A stretch of 64,000 bases of DNA from Pectobacterium polaris (GTDB lineage Bacteria > Pseudomonadota > Gammaproteobacteria > Enterobacterales > Enterobacteriaceae). The position numbers were made by a program, and so were the translations under genes. This document shows positions 18,675-27,887 of the stretch, in pieces. Position 1 is the stretch's first letter, and every line of letters begins with the position of its first letter. The notes under the pieces are model-generated. The model was not told the DNA's origin and searched no databases. It saw nothing but the letters and a program-made list of their open reading frames with translations. The DNA is taken from NCBI RefSeq assembly GCF_002307355.1, contig NZ_CP017481.1, positions 3,968,001-4,032,000 of the forward strand, in the 5' to 3' direction.

Positions 18675-20112
18675 AAATCTCCAGATGCTTGCCCCACTCT
18701 GGCGGTAACGCCGCCAAATCGTTATTCTCCGGCTGTTCATCAAACGGTTGGCACAGCGCCTGATGCAGACGTGCCAGCACGCTAATGTCGTCGTTTTCCG
18801 CCCGTTCAATCACCATTTGCGCCAGATAATTACGCAGAATATATTTTGGGTTCGTCGCATTCATCAGCCGACGACGTTCTTCATCACCCTGATCTTCCTG
18901 CATCAGCCTCTGGCGATAGGTCGCAAACCAGCTATCGAACGCGGCCCTGTCGATGAATTCATCACGGAGCGGCGAGTGTGATGCCTGCTTTTCGCTATCG
19001 GCCAGCAGGCGGAACGTGCGGGTGTAATCGCTGCCTTCCTGCTGCATCAAACGCAACAGCCCGACCAGCACATCATTATCCTCGGCGCTCGCGGTAAAGA
19101 GGCCCAGCTTGGCGCGCATCAGCGTACCATAGTGCTGCATCAGCGCCGGTTCATAGCGGGCAAGCGCGCGTTCCAGCGTTTCCGTGTCCATCAGCCCCGA
19201 CAGCGCCTGCGCCAGACGATGCAGATTCCACAGCCCTACGGCAGGCTGATTGTCAAACGCGTAGCGCCCGCGATGGTCAGAGTGATTGCAAATGAAATCG
19301 GGTTGATACGCATCTAAAAAGCCATAAGGGCCGTAGTCGATGGTCAGTCCCAGAATCGACATGTTGTCCGTATTCATTACGCCGTGCGCAAATCCGACGG
19401 CCTGCCAGTGTGTAATCAGCCGAGCGGTACGTTCTACCACATCGCCGAACCACAGTTCATAGCGATGCTCATCGTTTTCCCACTGTGGCCAGTGACGGGC
19501 AATCACATACTCAGCCAGCTGACGCACTTTTTCCGGTTCACGTCGATAGTAGAAGTGCTCAAAATGGCCGAAGCGTACATGGCTTTCCGCCACACGCAGC
19601 AGCATCGCGCCCTTTTCTTCCTGCTCACGCTGGACCGGATGTGTGCTGGTGACAATCGTCAGCGCCCGAGTGGTGGGAATACCCAAATGATACATCGCTT
19701 CCGAAGCCAGAAATTCGCGTATCGCCGAGCGCAGCACCGCGCGACCATCTCCCATGCGCGAATACGGCGTCAGCCCCGCACCTTTGAGATGCCAGTCCAT
19801 GCTGCGGCCATCCGCCAACTGTTGTTCTCCCAGCAGGATTCCGCGTCCGTCACCCAGTTGACCAGCCCACGCGCCAAACTGATGCCCACTATAAACCTGC
19901 GCCAGCGGCTCCATTCCCGGCAGCAAGCGTTCGCCGCTCCAGACGGCATCCTGTTCTGGCGTAAACCAGTCGGAAGACAGCCCGAGTTCCGCGGCCAATC
20001 CCTCACTGTGATAAAGCAGGCGAGCGCCATGCAGCGTCGTAGGCTGTAGCGCGGTGTAGAACCCCGGCAACTGGTGAAAATAGTGATTATTGAATAACGG
20101 TGTTTGCTGCAT
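18661..20112 (-). CDS. selO: SelO, protein adenylyltransferase (YdiU)
   Basis: Pseudokinase-fold enzyme that transfers AMP to Ser/Thr/Tyr of proteins and has been linked to redox homeostasis and S-glutathionylation. It is 483 aa (E. coli 478). Characteristic motifs are present: [58 protein letters not shown] and [22 protein letters not shown]. The C-terminus ends EISCSS, with Cys at the place where eukaryotic SelO has selenocysteine. It neighbours lplA and nlpC, as part of the E. coli-like ydiU region. Confidence 0.95.
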   Translation of the reverse strand: MQQTPLFNNHYFHQLPGFYTALQPTTLHGARLLYHSEGLAAELGLSSDWFTPEQDAVWSGERLLPGMEPLAQVYSGHQFGAWAGQLGDGRGILLGEQQLADGRSMDWHLKGAGLTPYSRMGDGRAVLRSAIREFLASEAMYHLGIPTTRALTIVTSTHPVQREQEEKGAMLLRVAESHVRFGHFEHFYYRREPEKVRQLAEYVIARHWPQWENDEHRYELWFGDVVERTARLITHWQAVGFAHGVMNTDNMSILGLTIDYGPYGFLDAYQPDFICNHSDHRGRYAFDNQPAVGLWNLHRLAQALSGLMDTETLERALARYEPALMQHYGTLMRAKLGLFTASAEDNDVLVGLLRLMQQEGSDYTRTFRLLADSEKQASHSPLRDEFIDRAAFDSWFATYRQRLMQEDQGDEERRRLMNATNPKYILRNYLAQMVIERAENDDISVLARLHQALCQPFDEQPENNDLAALPPEWGKHLEISCSS

Positions 20113-20288
20113 CCTGTCTCCCTAATACCACTCGGTTCAAGTGAAGAGAGCCACGCGCTCATCACACAACGACTCATGGGTAAACAGAAAGTGTAGAGGG
20201 ATGGCAATCGAATTAACACGGAGGAAACGCAGGGGTATTATTTCCCTTACGTTTCCTTGTCATCGATTCGTTGAGAAAAACAGGACGC

Positions 20289-21305
20289 CTAGCGCAAGCT
20301 CTGCTCCAGCCAATCGGCCAGTTCCTGCAATTCGTTTTGCTGTTCGGGGAACGCGCTAATCAGTGTCTGACACGCTGCCGCCAAGGTTTCCGGGCGATAC
20401 GCCGTTCCCTGTAATGCAGAAGCGAGTGCTTCTAACGGCGCGGGGTTCAGGCTATCGGTATAAATCTGCGCGCGGACAATGACGCCGCGTTCCACATCGA
20501 AATGTAATTCAACGCCGCCCCAGGTAAAGCGGTTATCGAGTAAATGCGAGAAATCCGGAGCCTGACCGAAGTTCCACTCCCAGCTACTTTGACGCGCAAA
20601 CTGTTCGCTGAATCCCGGTAGGTCCGGGTAGGCAGAAGGCGAGATGATTTCTGGTTCACACTGTTCGCCGAAATAATCAAAGAAGGCCTGCGTCACCGCC
20701 TGACTAATGGCCTGGTGATCGACAGAGGGCAGCAATTCCACCAGATTGGCGACGCGGGAACGCACGGACGTAATCCCTTTTGCCTGTAGCTTCTTAACAT
20801 CCGGGTTCAGATAATCGGCTAAGCGGCTGAGATCGGCGTTCAGCAGCAGCGTGCCATGATGAAAGCCGCGATCTTTAGTTTCGCGATAGGCCGAACCGGA
20901 CACCTTGCGTACGCCATCCGTGGTTTCCACCACCAGATCGTTACGCCCCGACGCGCTAGCCTTTAACCCCAGTGAACTGAGTGCATCCAGCACAATCTGC
21001 GTTGAGACGCTTTTGTCGTATTCCGGCTTACCCGCCATGAAGGTAAAGCAGGTATTGCCGAGATCGTGGAAGACCGCCCCACCGCCGCTGCTGCGCCGTG
21101 CCAGCTTGATGCCATCCTCTTCCATCCGCCGCGTATTGCACTCTTTCCACGGGTTCTGGGCACGGCCAATGACTACGGTTTCCGCATTGCGCCATAAAAA
21201 CAGTACCCGTTGCGTGGTGGGCATCTGGCGAAAGATGCACTCCTCAACGGCCAGATTAAACCAGGGATCGTAAGAGTCAGAGATCAATAAACGCAGAGAG
21301 GACAT
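20289..21305 (-). CDS. lplA: Lipoate-protein ligase A
   Basis: Scavenges free lipoate: activates it with ATP and transfers it to the lysine of E2 and GcvH lipoyl domains. It is 338 aa, equal to E. coli LplA. Catalytic-domain motifs include [43 protein letters not shown] and the lysine region [12 protein letters not shown]; the C-terminal accessory domain is complete. It starts 38 bases after the nlpC stop with a GGAG Shine-Dalgarno, so it may be co-transcribed with btuCED-nlpC. In E. coli lplA lies elsewhere, so this linkage is lineage-specific. Confidence 0.95.
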   Translation of the reverse strand: MSSLRLLISDSYDPWFNLAVEECIFRQMPTTQRVLFLWRNAETVVIGRAQNPWKECNTRRMEEDGIKLARRSSGGGAVFHDLGNTCFTFMAGKPEYDKSVSTQIVLDALSSLGLKASASGRNDLVVETTDGVRKVSGSAYRETKDRGFHHGTLLLNADLSRLADYLNPDVKKLQAKGITSVRSRVANLVELLPSVDHQAISQAVTQAFFDYFGEQCEPEIISPSAYPDLPGFSEQFARQSSWEWNFGQAPDFSHLLDNRFTWGGVELHFDVERGVIVRAQIYTDSLNPAPLEALASALQGTAYRPETLAAACQTLISAFPEQQNELQELADWLEQSLR

Positions 21306-21343
21306 GAGCAGCTCCGTGCTGTAAGCATAATAAAGGGGGGAAA

Positions 21344-21850
21344 TTAGATGCGGCGGGCCTGCCAGTACGCCCGTTTCCAGTACACGTTATCCAGCGATGA
21401 GCGGATTACGCCCTGACTGGTGGAGGCATGAATAAACTGGTCGTCTTTGTCATAAATGCCGACGTGCAGCCCACTGCTGCCGCTGCCCGTTTTGAAAAAG
21501 ACCAAATCGCCCGGTAACAGGTTGTCACGGTCAACACGCTCGCCCAGTTCGGTTTGTGCTTCCGTGGTACGCGGCAGCTGCATGCCAAACCTATCGCGAA
21601 ACGTCAGGTAGACGAAGCCGGAACAATCAACGCCGTTACGATCCAGCCCGCCATAGCGATAAGGTGTTCTGTACCATTGCCCCAGTTGGTCGTTTAGCTG
21701 CACCATCACCATAATCGAATCGCTCAGACGCGCGTTCGGCGGCGGATTATTATGCCGACTACTGCTACAGCCGACCAAAATCAGGCTGGCGAGGAGCAAA
21801 CCATATCGTAGGGGCAAACCAGATCGTAAACGTATCATCGTGATTACCAT
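21344..21850 (-). CDS. nlpC: NlpC, NlpC/P60 lipoprotein
   Basis: Outer-membrane-type lipoprotein with a papain-like NlpC/P60 domain, a likely peptidoglycan endopeptidase. It is 168 aa (E. coli 154). A basic N-terminus, hydrophobic core and lipobox LILVGC are followed by [11 protein letters not shown]. Catalytic residues are visible: Cys in [11 protein letters not shown], His in GLHVGIYD and His in [11 protein letters not shown]. An ATG four codons downstream (21838) is an alternative start; neither has a strong Shine-Dalgarno. Last gene of btuCED-nlpC, as in E. coli. Confidence 0.94.
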   Translation of the reverse strand: MVITMIRLRSGLPLRYGLLLASLILVGCSSSRHNNPPPNARLSDSIMVMVQLNDQLGQWYRTPYRYGGLDRNGVDCSGFVYLTFRDRFGMQLPRTTEAQTELGERVDRDNLLPGDLVFFKTGSGSSGLHVGIYDKDDQFIHASTSQGVIRSSLDNVYWKRAYWQARRI

Positions 21851-21981
21851 AAAACCGCCGAGGCCATCGTCCTCTAGCGTTTGAAAATGCTAGGTATTGG
21901 ATTAATTTAGCGTTTAATCGGGGTGACTGGCAAGTAAAGGCGATTTTTCCTATTTTCTGACGACGCCATTTTCTGGCTGCG

Positions 21982-22758
21982 CTAGGCACTGCGCGTGATG
22001 ATCCAGTTTCTGCCATCGACCACGTGCCGCTGAAACGCCACACCAAACACAGGGGACAGCACCTCCGGCAGCATGACTTCCGCCGTCTCGCCCTGCGCCA
22101 CCAACGCTCCTGCTGACAGCAGCCATACGCGATCCGCATGATGGGCGCTGTGGTTCAGATCGTGTGCGCAAACCACGACCGCGATGCCCAAACGACAGAG
22201 TTCACTCAGTAACGAATCCAGTGCCACCTGCTGAGCCACATCTAAGCTGTTGGTCGGTTCGTCCAGCAGCAACAGACGCGCGTGCGGATTGATCGTCGGC
22301 CAAATCTGCAACAGCGCCGCCACTAGCCGAACGCGCTGCCATTCGCCTCCCGACAGCTGCGTGAGCGGGCGCGCCAGCTTGTCGGTTAACATCAGACGTT
22401 CCGCCAGAAAATGCACCACCTTTTCAACCGCATCTTCCTGAGCCAGCGGCGGCTGATGCCGTTGCCAATACTGGAATACCGGCATCAGCGCCAGCGGCGG
22501 TTGCTGCTGTGCCAGATAGGCGCGCCGCACGGCCAGATCCGCTGCCGTATACTGCGACAGCGGCGTGCCGGCCAGACAGACTTCTCCTTCCCCCGCCAGC
22601 AAGCCAGCCGCTCTTGCCAGCAGAGTACTCTTGCCTGCGCCGTTCGGGCCGATGATGTGCAACAGTTCACCACGATGGCACTCCGCACTCGTCGGCGACA
22701 AACGCGGCAAGACGCTGGCCTGCAACAGCTGTAATTCTGGGGAAGTCTGCTGCGTCAC
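21982..22758 (-). CDS. btuD: BtuD, vitamin B12 import ATPase
   Basis: ATPase of the BtuCD-F cobalamin importer. It is 258 aa (E. coli 249). Walker [10 protein letters not shown] near residue 38, signature LSGGEWQRVRL, Walker B LLLLDEPTNSLD and the switch His in CAHDLNHS are all present. It begins with GTG at 22758, directly after the btuE stop TAA, implying coupled translation. Nine extra residues at the N-terminus compared with E. coli leave the start slightly uncertain. Confidence 0.96.
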   Translation of the reverse strand: MTQQTSPELQLLQASVLPRLSPTSAECHRGELLHIIGPNGAGKSTLLARAAGLLAGEGEVCLAGTPLSQYTAADLAVRRAYLAQQQPPLALMPVFQYWQRHQPPLAQEDAVEKVVHFLAERLMLTDKLARPLTQLSGGEWQRVRLVAALLQIWPTINPHARLLLLDEPTNSLDVAQQVALDSLLSELCRLGIAVVVCAHDLNHSAHHADRVWLLSAGALVAQGETAEVMLPEVLSPVFGVAFQRHVVDGRNWIITRSA

Positions 22759-23310
22759 TTATTTTGCCAGCGCCTCTTCGATCGCTTTCACGATGGTGTC
22801 ATGGTCAGGTGCCATATCCGGCGCAAAACGATCAATCACGCGCCCTTCGCGATCCACCAGGAATTTTTCGAAATTCCACAGAATGTCTTCTGGGTTCTTA
22901 GGCTTACGGCCTTTATTGACCAAACGGGCAAAAAAATCACTTTTCCAGGTCCCGTTGGCTTCCGGCTGCTCGCGAATCAACACTTGGTACAGCGGATGAC
23001 GGTTATCGCCATTGACTTCAATCTTGCTGAACATCGGGAACTGCACGCCAAACGTCCCACGGCAGAATTCCTGAATTTCTTCTTCCGAACCCGGTTCCTG
23101 TCCCGCAAATTCATTGGAAGGGAATCCCAGCACGACCAGACCTTTGTCGCGATAGGTTTCGTAGAGTTTTTCCAACGCGTCGTATTGTTTAGTCAGGCCG
23201 CATTGAGAAGCGACGTTGACGACTAAAGCCACCTGCCCTTTAAACGCCTCAAACGTTGTCGCTTTCCCATCAATGGTGGTTAGCGGAATAGCATGGATTT
23301 CAGTGCTCAT
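22759..23310 (-). CDS. btuE: BtuE, thiol/glutathione peroxidase
   Basis: Glutathione-peroxidase family enzyme that reduces hydroperoxides; despite the name it is not needed for B12 transport. It is 183 aa, equal to E. coli. The peroxidatic Cys is in NVASQCGLTKQY (Cys37), and the family motifs LGFPSNEFAGQEPG and WNFEKFLVDREGRVIDRF are present. It lies between btuC and btuD as in E. coli, immediately before the btuD GTG. Confidence 0.96.
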   Translation of the reverse strand: MSTEIHAIPLTTIDGKATTFEAFKGQVALVVNVASQCGLTKQYDALEKLYETYRDKGLVVLGFPSNEFAGQEPGSEEEIQEFCRGTFGVQFPMFSKIEVNGDNRHPLYQVLIREQPEANGTWKSDFFARLVNKGRKPKNPEDILWNFEKFLVDREGRVIDRFAPDMAPDHDTIVKAIEEALAK

Positions 23311-23375
23311 CGTTTTGCTCCCTTCAGTGATAAAACAGAGTTGATAAACAAAAGTGGATAGAACAAGACATATCG

Positions 23376-24413
23376 CTACAGTCGATTACGTAATAGCAGC
23401 CAGATAAACCATGGCGATCCCAGCGTAGCGGTAACCACGCCTATCGGCAACTCGGCTGAACTCAGCGCAACGCGCGCGACCGTATCCGCCAGCAGCAGAA
23501 CACCACCGCCGGCCAGCGCACATCCGGTCAATAAATAACGTTGATCGGTCAGCCCGCACAGCCGCAACATGTGTGGGATCACCAAACCAATAAACGCGAT
23601 GATGCCGGCCAGCGCCACGCTCAGCCCGACCTGTATGCCCATGACCAGCACGAGAATCGTGCGCCAGCGATAGACTGGAATACCCAATTGACGCGCCTGA
23701 ATCTCACCGAGCGTCAACCCGTTCAGTACCGCGCCCTGACGACTCAGCCACAGTAGCAGCGGCAAGAGCGTCAACATCAGCCAGCCGTGCCGCCAGTCAA
23801 TGCCGCTAAAGCCGCCCATCATCCAGTACATCAGTTGGCGTAAATCGAGGCTGGAACTGAAGTAGACGGCCCAGGTCATCACCGCGCTACAGATAATCCC
23901 GAGCGCAATGCCGATGAGCAATAAACGGGTATTGGAAATATGACGACGGGCAAAATGGAGTAACAGAAAGGTAATCAGCAGCGCGCCAGCAATGGCGCTC
24001 AGGCTTAACATCCAGACAGGCAGCAATCCCTGCCCCAGCAGTACCGTCAGCACCAAGGCCACGCCTGCGCCATTCGCGACACCCAGCAACCCCGGTTCCG
24101 CCAGCGGATTATCAAAAACGGCCTGCATCACGGTGCCTGACATCGCCAGACTCGCCCCCACCAGCATCACGGCCAGCGTTCTGGGCAAGCGCAGCTGCCA
24201 GACAAAGAGCTGCTGAGCGTCATCCAGCCAGGCCGTCGGCCAAATCCAGCGTTCCCCCGCACACAGGCTGACGACCAGCGTGAGCACGAAAAACGCCAAC
24301 AGCAGTGCCAGACTCCGACGATCGCGTCTGCACTGCTGTTGCTTTAGCTGGCTGTAATGCGGTAACTGCGTCGCGTACTTTAGCGGGATATCACCCGGCG
24401 ATAATGGCTGCAT
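23376..24413 (-). CDS. btuC: BtuC, vitamin B12 ABC permease
   Basis: Membrane permease of the cobalamin importer, FecCD family. It is 345 aa, about 19 residues longer than E. coli BtuC at the N-terminus (a polar segment with [13 protein letters not shown] before the first span), so a downstream start is possible. About ten spans; motifs [36 protein letters not shown] and [21 protein letters not shown] are typical. First gene of btuCED-nlpC. In E. coli ihfA lies just upstream; here a methyltransferase does. No cobalamin riboswitch is evident in the 136 bases upstream. Confidence 0.95.
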   Translation of the reverse strand: MQPLSPGDIPLKYATQLPHYSQLKQQQCRRDRRSLALLLAFFVLTLVVSLCAGERWIWPTAWLDDAQQLFVWQLRLPRTLAVMLVGASLAMSGTVMQAVFDNPLAEPGLLGVANGAGVALVLTVLLGQGLLPVWMLSLSAIAGALLITFLLLHFARRHISNTRLLLIGIALGIICSAVMTWAVYFSSSLDLRQLMYWMMGGFSGIDWRHGWLMLTLLPLLLWLSRQGAVLNGLTLGEIQARQLGIPVYRWRTILVLVMGIQVGLSVALAGIIAFIGLVIPHMLRLCGLTDQRYLLTGCALAGGGVLLLADTVARVALSSAELPIGVVTATLGSPWFIWLLLRNRL

Positions 24414-24549
24414 TGTTCACCGTAACAAGGAATCCAGCGCAATAAAAAAGCGCAGTTAAGATAACGTATTGTCACGTATGTTAAACGATTTCGCCTGCCT
24501 TACACGCTTTTTCCTTGTTACCGCGACGCGGTCAAAAGGAATACGGCCA

Positions 24550-25314
24550 CTACTTGGTGCTACATACCGCAATATAGTTAAGCTGGTTGCGATTGCGGCG
24601 AAAAGTATGAAACATGTTGAAGAACATGTCGCGGTTCTCTTTCTTCAGCGCATTTTTTACGATGCGCGCCGCACCCGCTACGCCTTCATCATAAATCAGC
24701 CCTTGTGGCGTCAGCAGCGTCATTGCGCCGTTATCGTAGCTAACCTTGCTAAAACCACACTCCTGAAACAGCGTCACCCAGCGCTCACGCAGCATTGGCT
24801 GAGCATGCACATTGATCGCTTTGTGCATCTGTTCTACCGCCTGCAAGGCCCCGGTATCCTTCTCGGAAAGCAGCATGATGTCGTGCGTAATCAGGCGACC
24901 ACCCGGTTTCAGCACCCGATAATATTCGGCAATAATGCGGCTCTTGGCCTTGTCGGCATACATCGTCAACATGGCTTCATTAATCACCACGTCGAAGTGA
25001 TTATCGGGAAACGGCAGCTCCAGCGCATTTGCCTGCATAATCGTGACCTGCGATGCCAGACCGTTCGCCGCGACATTCTCCTGCGCTTTCTGTAGCGCCA
25101 CTTTATCCATATCCGCGCCGATAACCTGACAACCAAAACGACGCGCAATCTCCATCGCCGTGGTGCCCATATTGCAGGCGACTTCCAGCACAACGCTGTC
25201 CTGCTGGAACCCAGCCTGACTGAGCAGCCATTCAGTTGCCTTTCGGCCGCCGGGGCGCAGACGTTTTTTCCCTAAGCGGGCTAAAAATTTATGTCCTGCT
25301 TCATGATCGCTCAT
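24550..25314 (-). CDS. Class I SAM-dependent methyltransferase, substrate unknown
   Basis: A 254-aa cytosolic protein with a Rossmann-type methyltransferase domain. Motif I is VLEVACNMGTTAMEIA (an atypical Gly loop), the ribose acid is in VIGADMDKVALQKA, then ANALELPFPDNHFDVVINEAMLTM and YRVLKPGGRLITHD. These fit the Methyltransf_11/UbiE-like group acting on small molecules. The C-terminal third (about 165-254) has MLRERWVTLFQECGF and a basic stretch NALKKENRDMFFNMF. An AAGGAG Shine-Dalgarno supports the ATG at 25314. A cupin gene lies 75 bases upstream on the same strand, and a Crp/Fnr regulator is divergent from that, suggesting one regulated unit. I cannot name the substrate. Confidence 0.85.
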   Translation of the reverse strand: MSDHEAGHKFLARLGKKRLRPGGRKATEWLLSQAGFQQDSVVLEVACNMGTTAMEIARRFGCQVIGADMDKVALQKAQENVAANGLASQVTIMQANALELPFPDNHFDVVINEAMLTMYADKAKSRIIAEYYRVLKPGGRLITHDIMLLSEKDTGALQAVEQMHKAINVHAQPMLRERWVTLFQECGFSKVSYDNGAMTLLTPQGLIYDEGVAGAARIVKNALKKENRDMFFNMFHTFRRNRNQLNYIAVCSTK

Positions 25315-25389
25315 ACTGTCACTCCTTAATTCGGTGTTAACGCGGTAGCCGTTTCGCGCTTAATGGAATAGTGCTTAATGGAATAGCGC

Positions 25390-25731
25390 TTAGTTGGTTT
25401 TCAGCGTCTTCAACATCGTCAGCAACATACGTGACGACTGCTGCGCATCAACGGCATGCGGAACATTGGCTGGCATACGCACCAGCGTGCCGGGCTGCGC
25501 GACAACCGGCTCACCACCAATCGTCAGCAATAATTCACCTTCAAGTACCATAACCAGTGCATCATAAGGGGCACTGTGTTCGCTCAGCCCCTGCCCCTGA
25601 TCGAAGGCAAACAGCGTGACATTGCCGCCGTCGGTACGGGCCAACACGCGACTGGCAATACCGTGTTCGGTTGGGGTAATCAATTCATGGAGAACCAGCG
25701 CCTGTGCCGCTGGAAGGGTATTTTCTTTCAT
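25390..25731 (-). CDS. Small cupin-domain protein
   Basis: A 113-aa single-domain cupin (beta-barrel) protein. Motif 1 appears as GLSEHSAPYDALVMVLEGELLLTIGG and motif 2 as PGTLVRMPANVPHAV; one metal-ligand His of motif 1 is replaced (HS instead of HxH), so metal binding may be altered. Such proteins are often sensors, isomerases or detoxification factors. The preceding promoter region is shared with a divergent Crp/Fnr-type regulator and contains a strong inverted repeat. Probably co-transcribed with the downstream methyltransferase. Function unknown. Confidence 0.8.
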   Translation of the reverse strand: MKENTLPAAQALVLHELITPTEHGIASRVLARTDGGNVTLFAFDQGQGLSEHSAPYDALVMVLEGELLLTIGGEPVVAQPGTLVRMPANVPHAVDAQQSSRMLLTMLKTLKTN

Positions 25732-25773
25732 GGAAACTCTCCGCTATTCTCGATTCAGCGCGCCGTGATTTTG

Positions 25774-25792
25774 CTTGCTGAATTCATGCAAG
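25774..25792. promoter_or_regulatory. Inverted repeat CTTGC-N9-GCAAG, likely regulator operator
   Basis: CTTGC (25774-25778) and GCAAG (25788-25792) flank a 9-base centre that itself contains TGAATTCA. It sits midway in the 116-base divergent region between the cupin and the Crp/Fnr-type regulator, where an autoregulated operator is expected. It differs in spacing from classical FNR (TTGAT-N4-ATCAA) and CRP sites. Confidence 0.5.
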
Positions 25793-25847
25793 TGATTATT
25801 ATTTTCATTTACTAGCTTGATGGTAATACCAGCCTCTGGGAGGGCAA

Positions 25848-26564
25848 ATGACATTTGTCAAAAAAGCGCTATCGCCCGATGAATACGGCGAGGTGCTGTT
25901 TCAGCATGACTGGATGCGCGGTGAACCCAACGATGTGGTGTGTGAGCTATTGGCAAAAAGCGAGCGTCTGTTTTTCCGTCAGGATGATGTTCTGTTTCGC
26001 GAAGGCGACAAAATGCAGCACTGTTTGCTGGTTGAAGCAGGAAAATTACAGGCTTTTCGCCATACCTATGGCGGCGATGAGAAGATTTTCGGGCAGTTTG
26101 AACGCGGAGAGTTTGTCGCCATCGCCGCGGTGTTTATGGATCACGGCCGCTTCCCGATGAATATCCGCGCACAGAGCGATGGCCACACGCTGATGATCCC
26201 ACGGCAGGATATTCATCAGTTTTGCTTGCAGCGCCCGGAGCTGGCACTACGTCTGCTCAACTATCTGGGCAAGAAGCTCTACTCGACGATCAACCAAATC
26301 GATTGGCTGACGTCCAGCTCCGCACCACAGCGTCTGGCAGATTACCTGCTGCGCCAGCACCACATTCAGCAAACTCAGCAACTGACATTACCGGTGAGTC
26401 GGGGCCAGCTCGCGACGTCATTAGGGATGCGAAGTGAAACATTGAGTCGATTGATGTCCGACTGGAAGCGGCAAGGCCACATTACCTACCGGGGTCATCA
26501 GGTGGAATTGTGCGATTTGAATTATCTGAAAGCGCTGGCGGCAGAGGCCCGACGGACATTCTGA
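25848..26564 (+). CDS. Crp/Fnr-family transcriptional regulator
   Basis: A 238-aa regulator: cyclic-nucleotide-binding-like beta-barrel at about 30-150 (FREGDKMQHCLLVEAGKLQAF and GEFVAIAAVFMDHGRFPMNIRA), a dimer helix at about 150-180, and a C-terminal winged helix with LPVSRGQLATSLGMRSETLSRLMSDWKRQG. The recognition helix carries E-T-L-S-R, as in FNR (E..SR). The N-terminal Cys cluster of FNR is absent, so the signal is not an Fe-S cluster of that type. Divergent from the cupin-methyltransferase pair with a palindrome between, so it most likely controls that pair and itself. Signal unknown. Confidence 0.88.
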   Translation: MTFVKKALSPDEYGEVLFQHDWMRGEPNDVVCELLAKSERLFFRQDDVLFREGDKMQHCLLVEAGKLQAFRHTYGGDEKIFGQFERGEFVAIAAVFMDHGRFPMNIRAQSDGHTLMIPRQDIHQFCLQRPELALRLLNYLGKKLYSTINQIDWLTSSSAPQRLADYLLRQHHIQQTQQLTLPVSRGQLATSLGMRSETLSRLMSDWKRQGHITYRGHQVELCDLNYLKALAAEARRTF

Positions 26565-26679
26565 TCGATCTAACCCTTTGTTGATTCAAGCACAACGGGG
26601 GATAGAACAATTTTGGATATACTTTTTGACAATTGTCATTCCCACATCATCACATTATCAACTAGGCTTAGCTTACATT

Positions 26680-26698
26680 AATGAGAATAGCTCTCATT
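26680..26698 (+). promoter_or_regulatory. Fur-like palindrome before a small reading frame
   Basis: AATGAGA (26680-26686) and TCTCATT (26692-26698) form a perfect 7-base inverted repeat with a 5-base centre, resembling Fur sites built from GATAAT/ATTATC-like hexamers. A -10-like CATAAT follows at 26701-26706. A 7-base stem, ATCTCAT/ATGAGAT (26708-26731), lies in the predicted leader. Confidence 0.55.
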
Positions 26699-26748
26699 AA
26701 CATAATTATCTCATTCATCTTGTGATGAGATACCGTGAGGGTAACGCT

Positions 26749-27003
26749 ATGCTAGGCTTTTTCCGACGAACCTTATCGCTTCATGGAACACGGTCGCTTC
26801 ATGGAACATCATCACGCCATGACAGCCAACAGCCGCCACATCCGCAGGTGGACTCGCCGACAGAAACCGCTGCGCATACTCGCTGTAGCGAGAGTGAATA
26901 TTGTTTCTTTAACCACGCTGCGATGTTGCCCTTCGATCAGCTTGATGAATGTTGCTGCAGCAACGATCGGCAAGAGAAAACGCCATCCTCATACGATTCA
27001 TGA
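26749..27003 (+). CDS. Small 84-aa reading frame, Cys-containing, probably iron-regulated
   Basis: Unrecognised. The ATG at 26749 has a GAGGG Shine-Dalgarno seven bases upstream. The N-terminus is basic (MLGFFRRTLSLHGT), with SLHGT repeated from an 18-base-period DNA repeat (26776-26790 and 26794-26808). The middle is polar and rich in His, Gln and Ser, and the C-terminal part has FDQLDECCCSND, including three consecutive Cys. No signal peptide or span. A Fur-like palindrome lies upstream, and a terminator whose stem spans the stop codon lies downstream, so the unit is transcribed on its own. An overlapping frame (26783-27049) and a pure regulatory RNA are alternatives. Confidence 0.5.
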   Translation: MLGFFRRTLSLHGTRSLHGTSSRHDSQQPPHPQVDSPTETAAHTRCSESEYCFFNHAAMLPFDQLDECCCSNDRQEKTPSSYDS

Positions 27004-27013
27004 CGTTTTCTCT
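26973..27013 (+). terminator. Terminator overlapping the end of the small frame
   Basis: Ten-base perfect stem AGAGAAAACG (26973-26982) and CGTTTTCTCT (27004-27013), 21-base loop, followed by TTTTG. The stop codon TGA at 27001-27003 lies against the second arm. Supports a discrete short transcript starting near the Fur-like palindrome. Confidence 0.7.
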
Positions 27014-27045
27014 TTTTGCGGGCGCTTAAAATTTTTTGTGGACGC

Positions 27046-27876
27046 TTAAAACTTAATGCTTTGACCGCGCGTCAACCAGGCAGCGACAAATTCTGGCACC
27101 ACGGCGCTGGCGGGGCCGTACATTTTTTCATCAAACTGGCTTTCTACCTGACTCGGTTCCAGATTCAGTTCCAGCGTGTAGGCACCGTGCGAATGAGCCT
27201 CATGGACAAAACCGGCAGCAGGATAGACATGCCCAGACGTGCCAATCGCAATGAAGTAATCGGCCTGCGACAGCGCATGGTAAATCTTATCCATGTGCAG
27301 CGGCATTTCACCAAACCACACCACATGCGGGCGTAACGGCGCGGGAAATTGGCAGCAGTGGCAGCGTTCGCCGACGGCGAGATCGTCCGGCCACTCAAAA
27401 ATCTGTCCACTTTGGGTACAGCGTACTTTCAGTAGCTCACCGTGCATATGAATGATGCGCTTGCTGCCAGCACGTTCATGCAGGTTATCGATATTTTGCG
27501 TAATCAGCAGGAAGTTGTCTTCCAGCATTGCTTCCAGATTCGCTAATGCCAGATGCGCAGCATTGGGTACAATTTCCGGCTGCTGTAGCTGACGACGACG
27601 GGCGTTATAAAATTCCTGCACCAGCTCGGGGTTACGCTGAAAGCCTTCGGGCGTCGCAACATCCTCAACGCGGTGCTCTTCCCACAGGCCATCGGCCGCA
27701 CGAAAGGTACGGATGCCCGACTCTGCTGAAATACCTGCGCCCGTCAGTATCACCACGCGCGGTTTTTTCACTTCGCTTGCTGCCAGATAATCACGATGGA
27801 AAATACGCGCACGAAGACGCTGTTGCCGCATACGCTTTCCCTTATGAAATCGCCCTAATCGTTGACGCGTATACAT
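27046..27876 (-). CDS. cobB: CobB, NAD-dependent protein deacylase (sirtuin)
   Basis: Sir2-family enzyme removing acetyl, succinyl and other acyl groups from lysines, for example of acetyl-CoA synthetase. It is 276 aa (E. coli long form 279). Motifs: [26 protein letters not shown], catalytic His in HMHGELL, class III Tyr/Arg pair in [10 protein letters not shown], zinc-site cysteines in VRCTQSG and CHCC, and [11 protein letters not shown]. The basic N-terminal extension ([19 protein letters not shown]) matches the long isoform. It starts 11 bases after the nagK stop, as in the E. coli nagK-cobB pair. Confidence 0.96.
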   Translation of the reverse strand: MYTRQRLGRFHKGKRMRQQRLRARIFHRDYLAASEVKKPRVVILTGAGISAESGIRTFRAADGLWEEHRVEDVATPEGFQRNPELVQEFYNARRRQLQQPEIVPNAAHLALANLEAMLEDNFLLITQNIDNLHERAGSKRIIHMHGELLKVRCTQSGQIFEWPDDLAVGERCHCCQFPAPLRPHVVWFGEMPLHMDKIYHALSQADYFIAIGTSGHVYPAAGFVHEAHSHGAYTLELNLEPSQVESQFDEKMYGPASAVVPEFVAAWLTRGQSIKF

Positions 27877-27887
27877 ACTTTCTCCAG

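Noticed and set aside
19384..20049. 221-aa open frame on the plus strand
   Set aside because: Antisense to the well-conserved selO; no independent support.
24414..24549. Possible cobalamin riboswitch before btuC
   Set aside because: The gap is only 136 bases and I find no B12-box-like or multi-stem core; btuCED of enterobacteria is not normally riboswitch-controlled.
26627..26638. Perfect palindrome TGACAATTGTCA
   Set aside because: Short and near a TTGACA-like -35, but I found no matching -10 or regulator; could be chance in AT-rich DNA.
26783..27049. 88-aa frame overlapping the small Fur-linked gene
   Set aside because: Lacks a good Shine-Dalgarno, runs through the terminator, and is very rich in Arg/His; the frame at 26749-27003 fits the transcript limits better.
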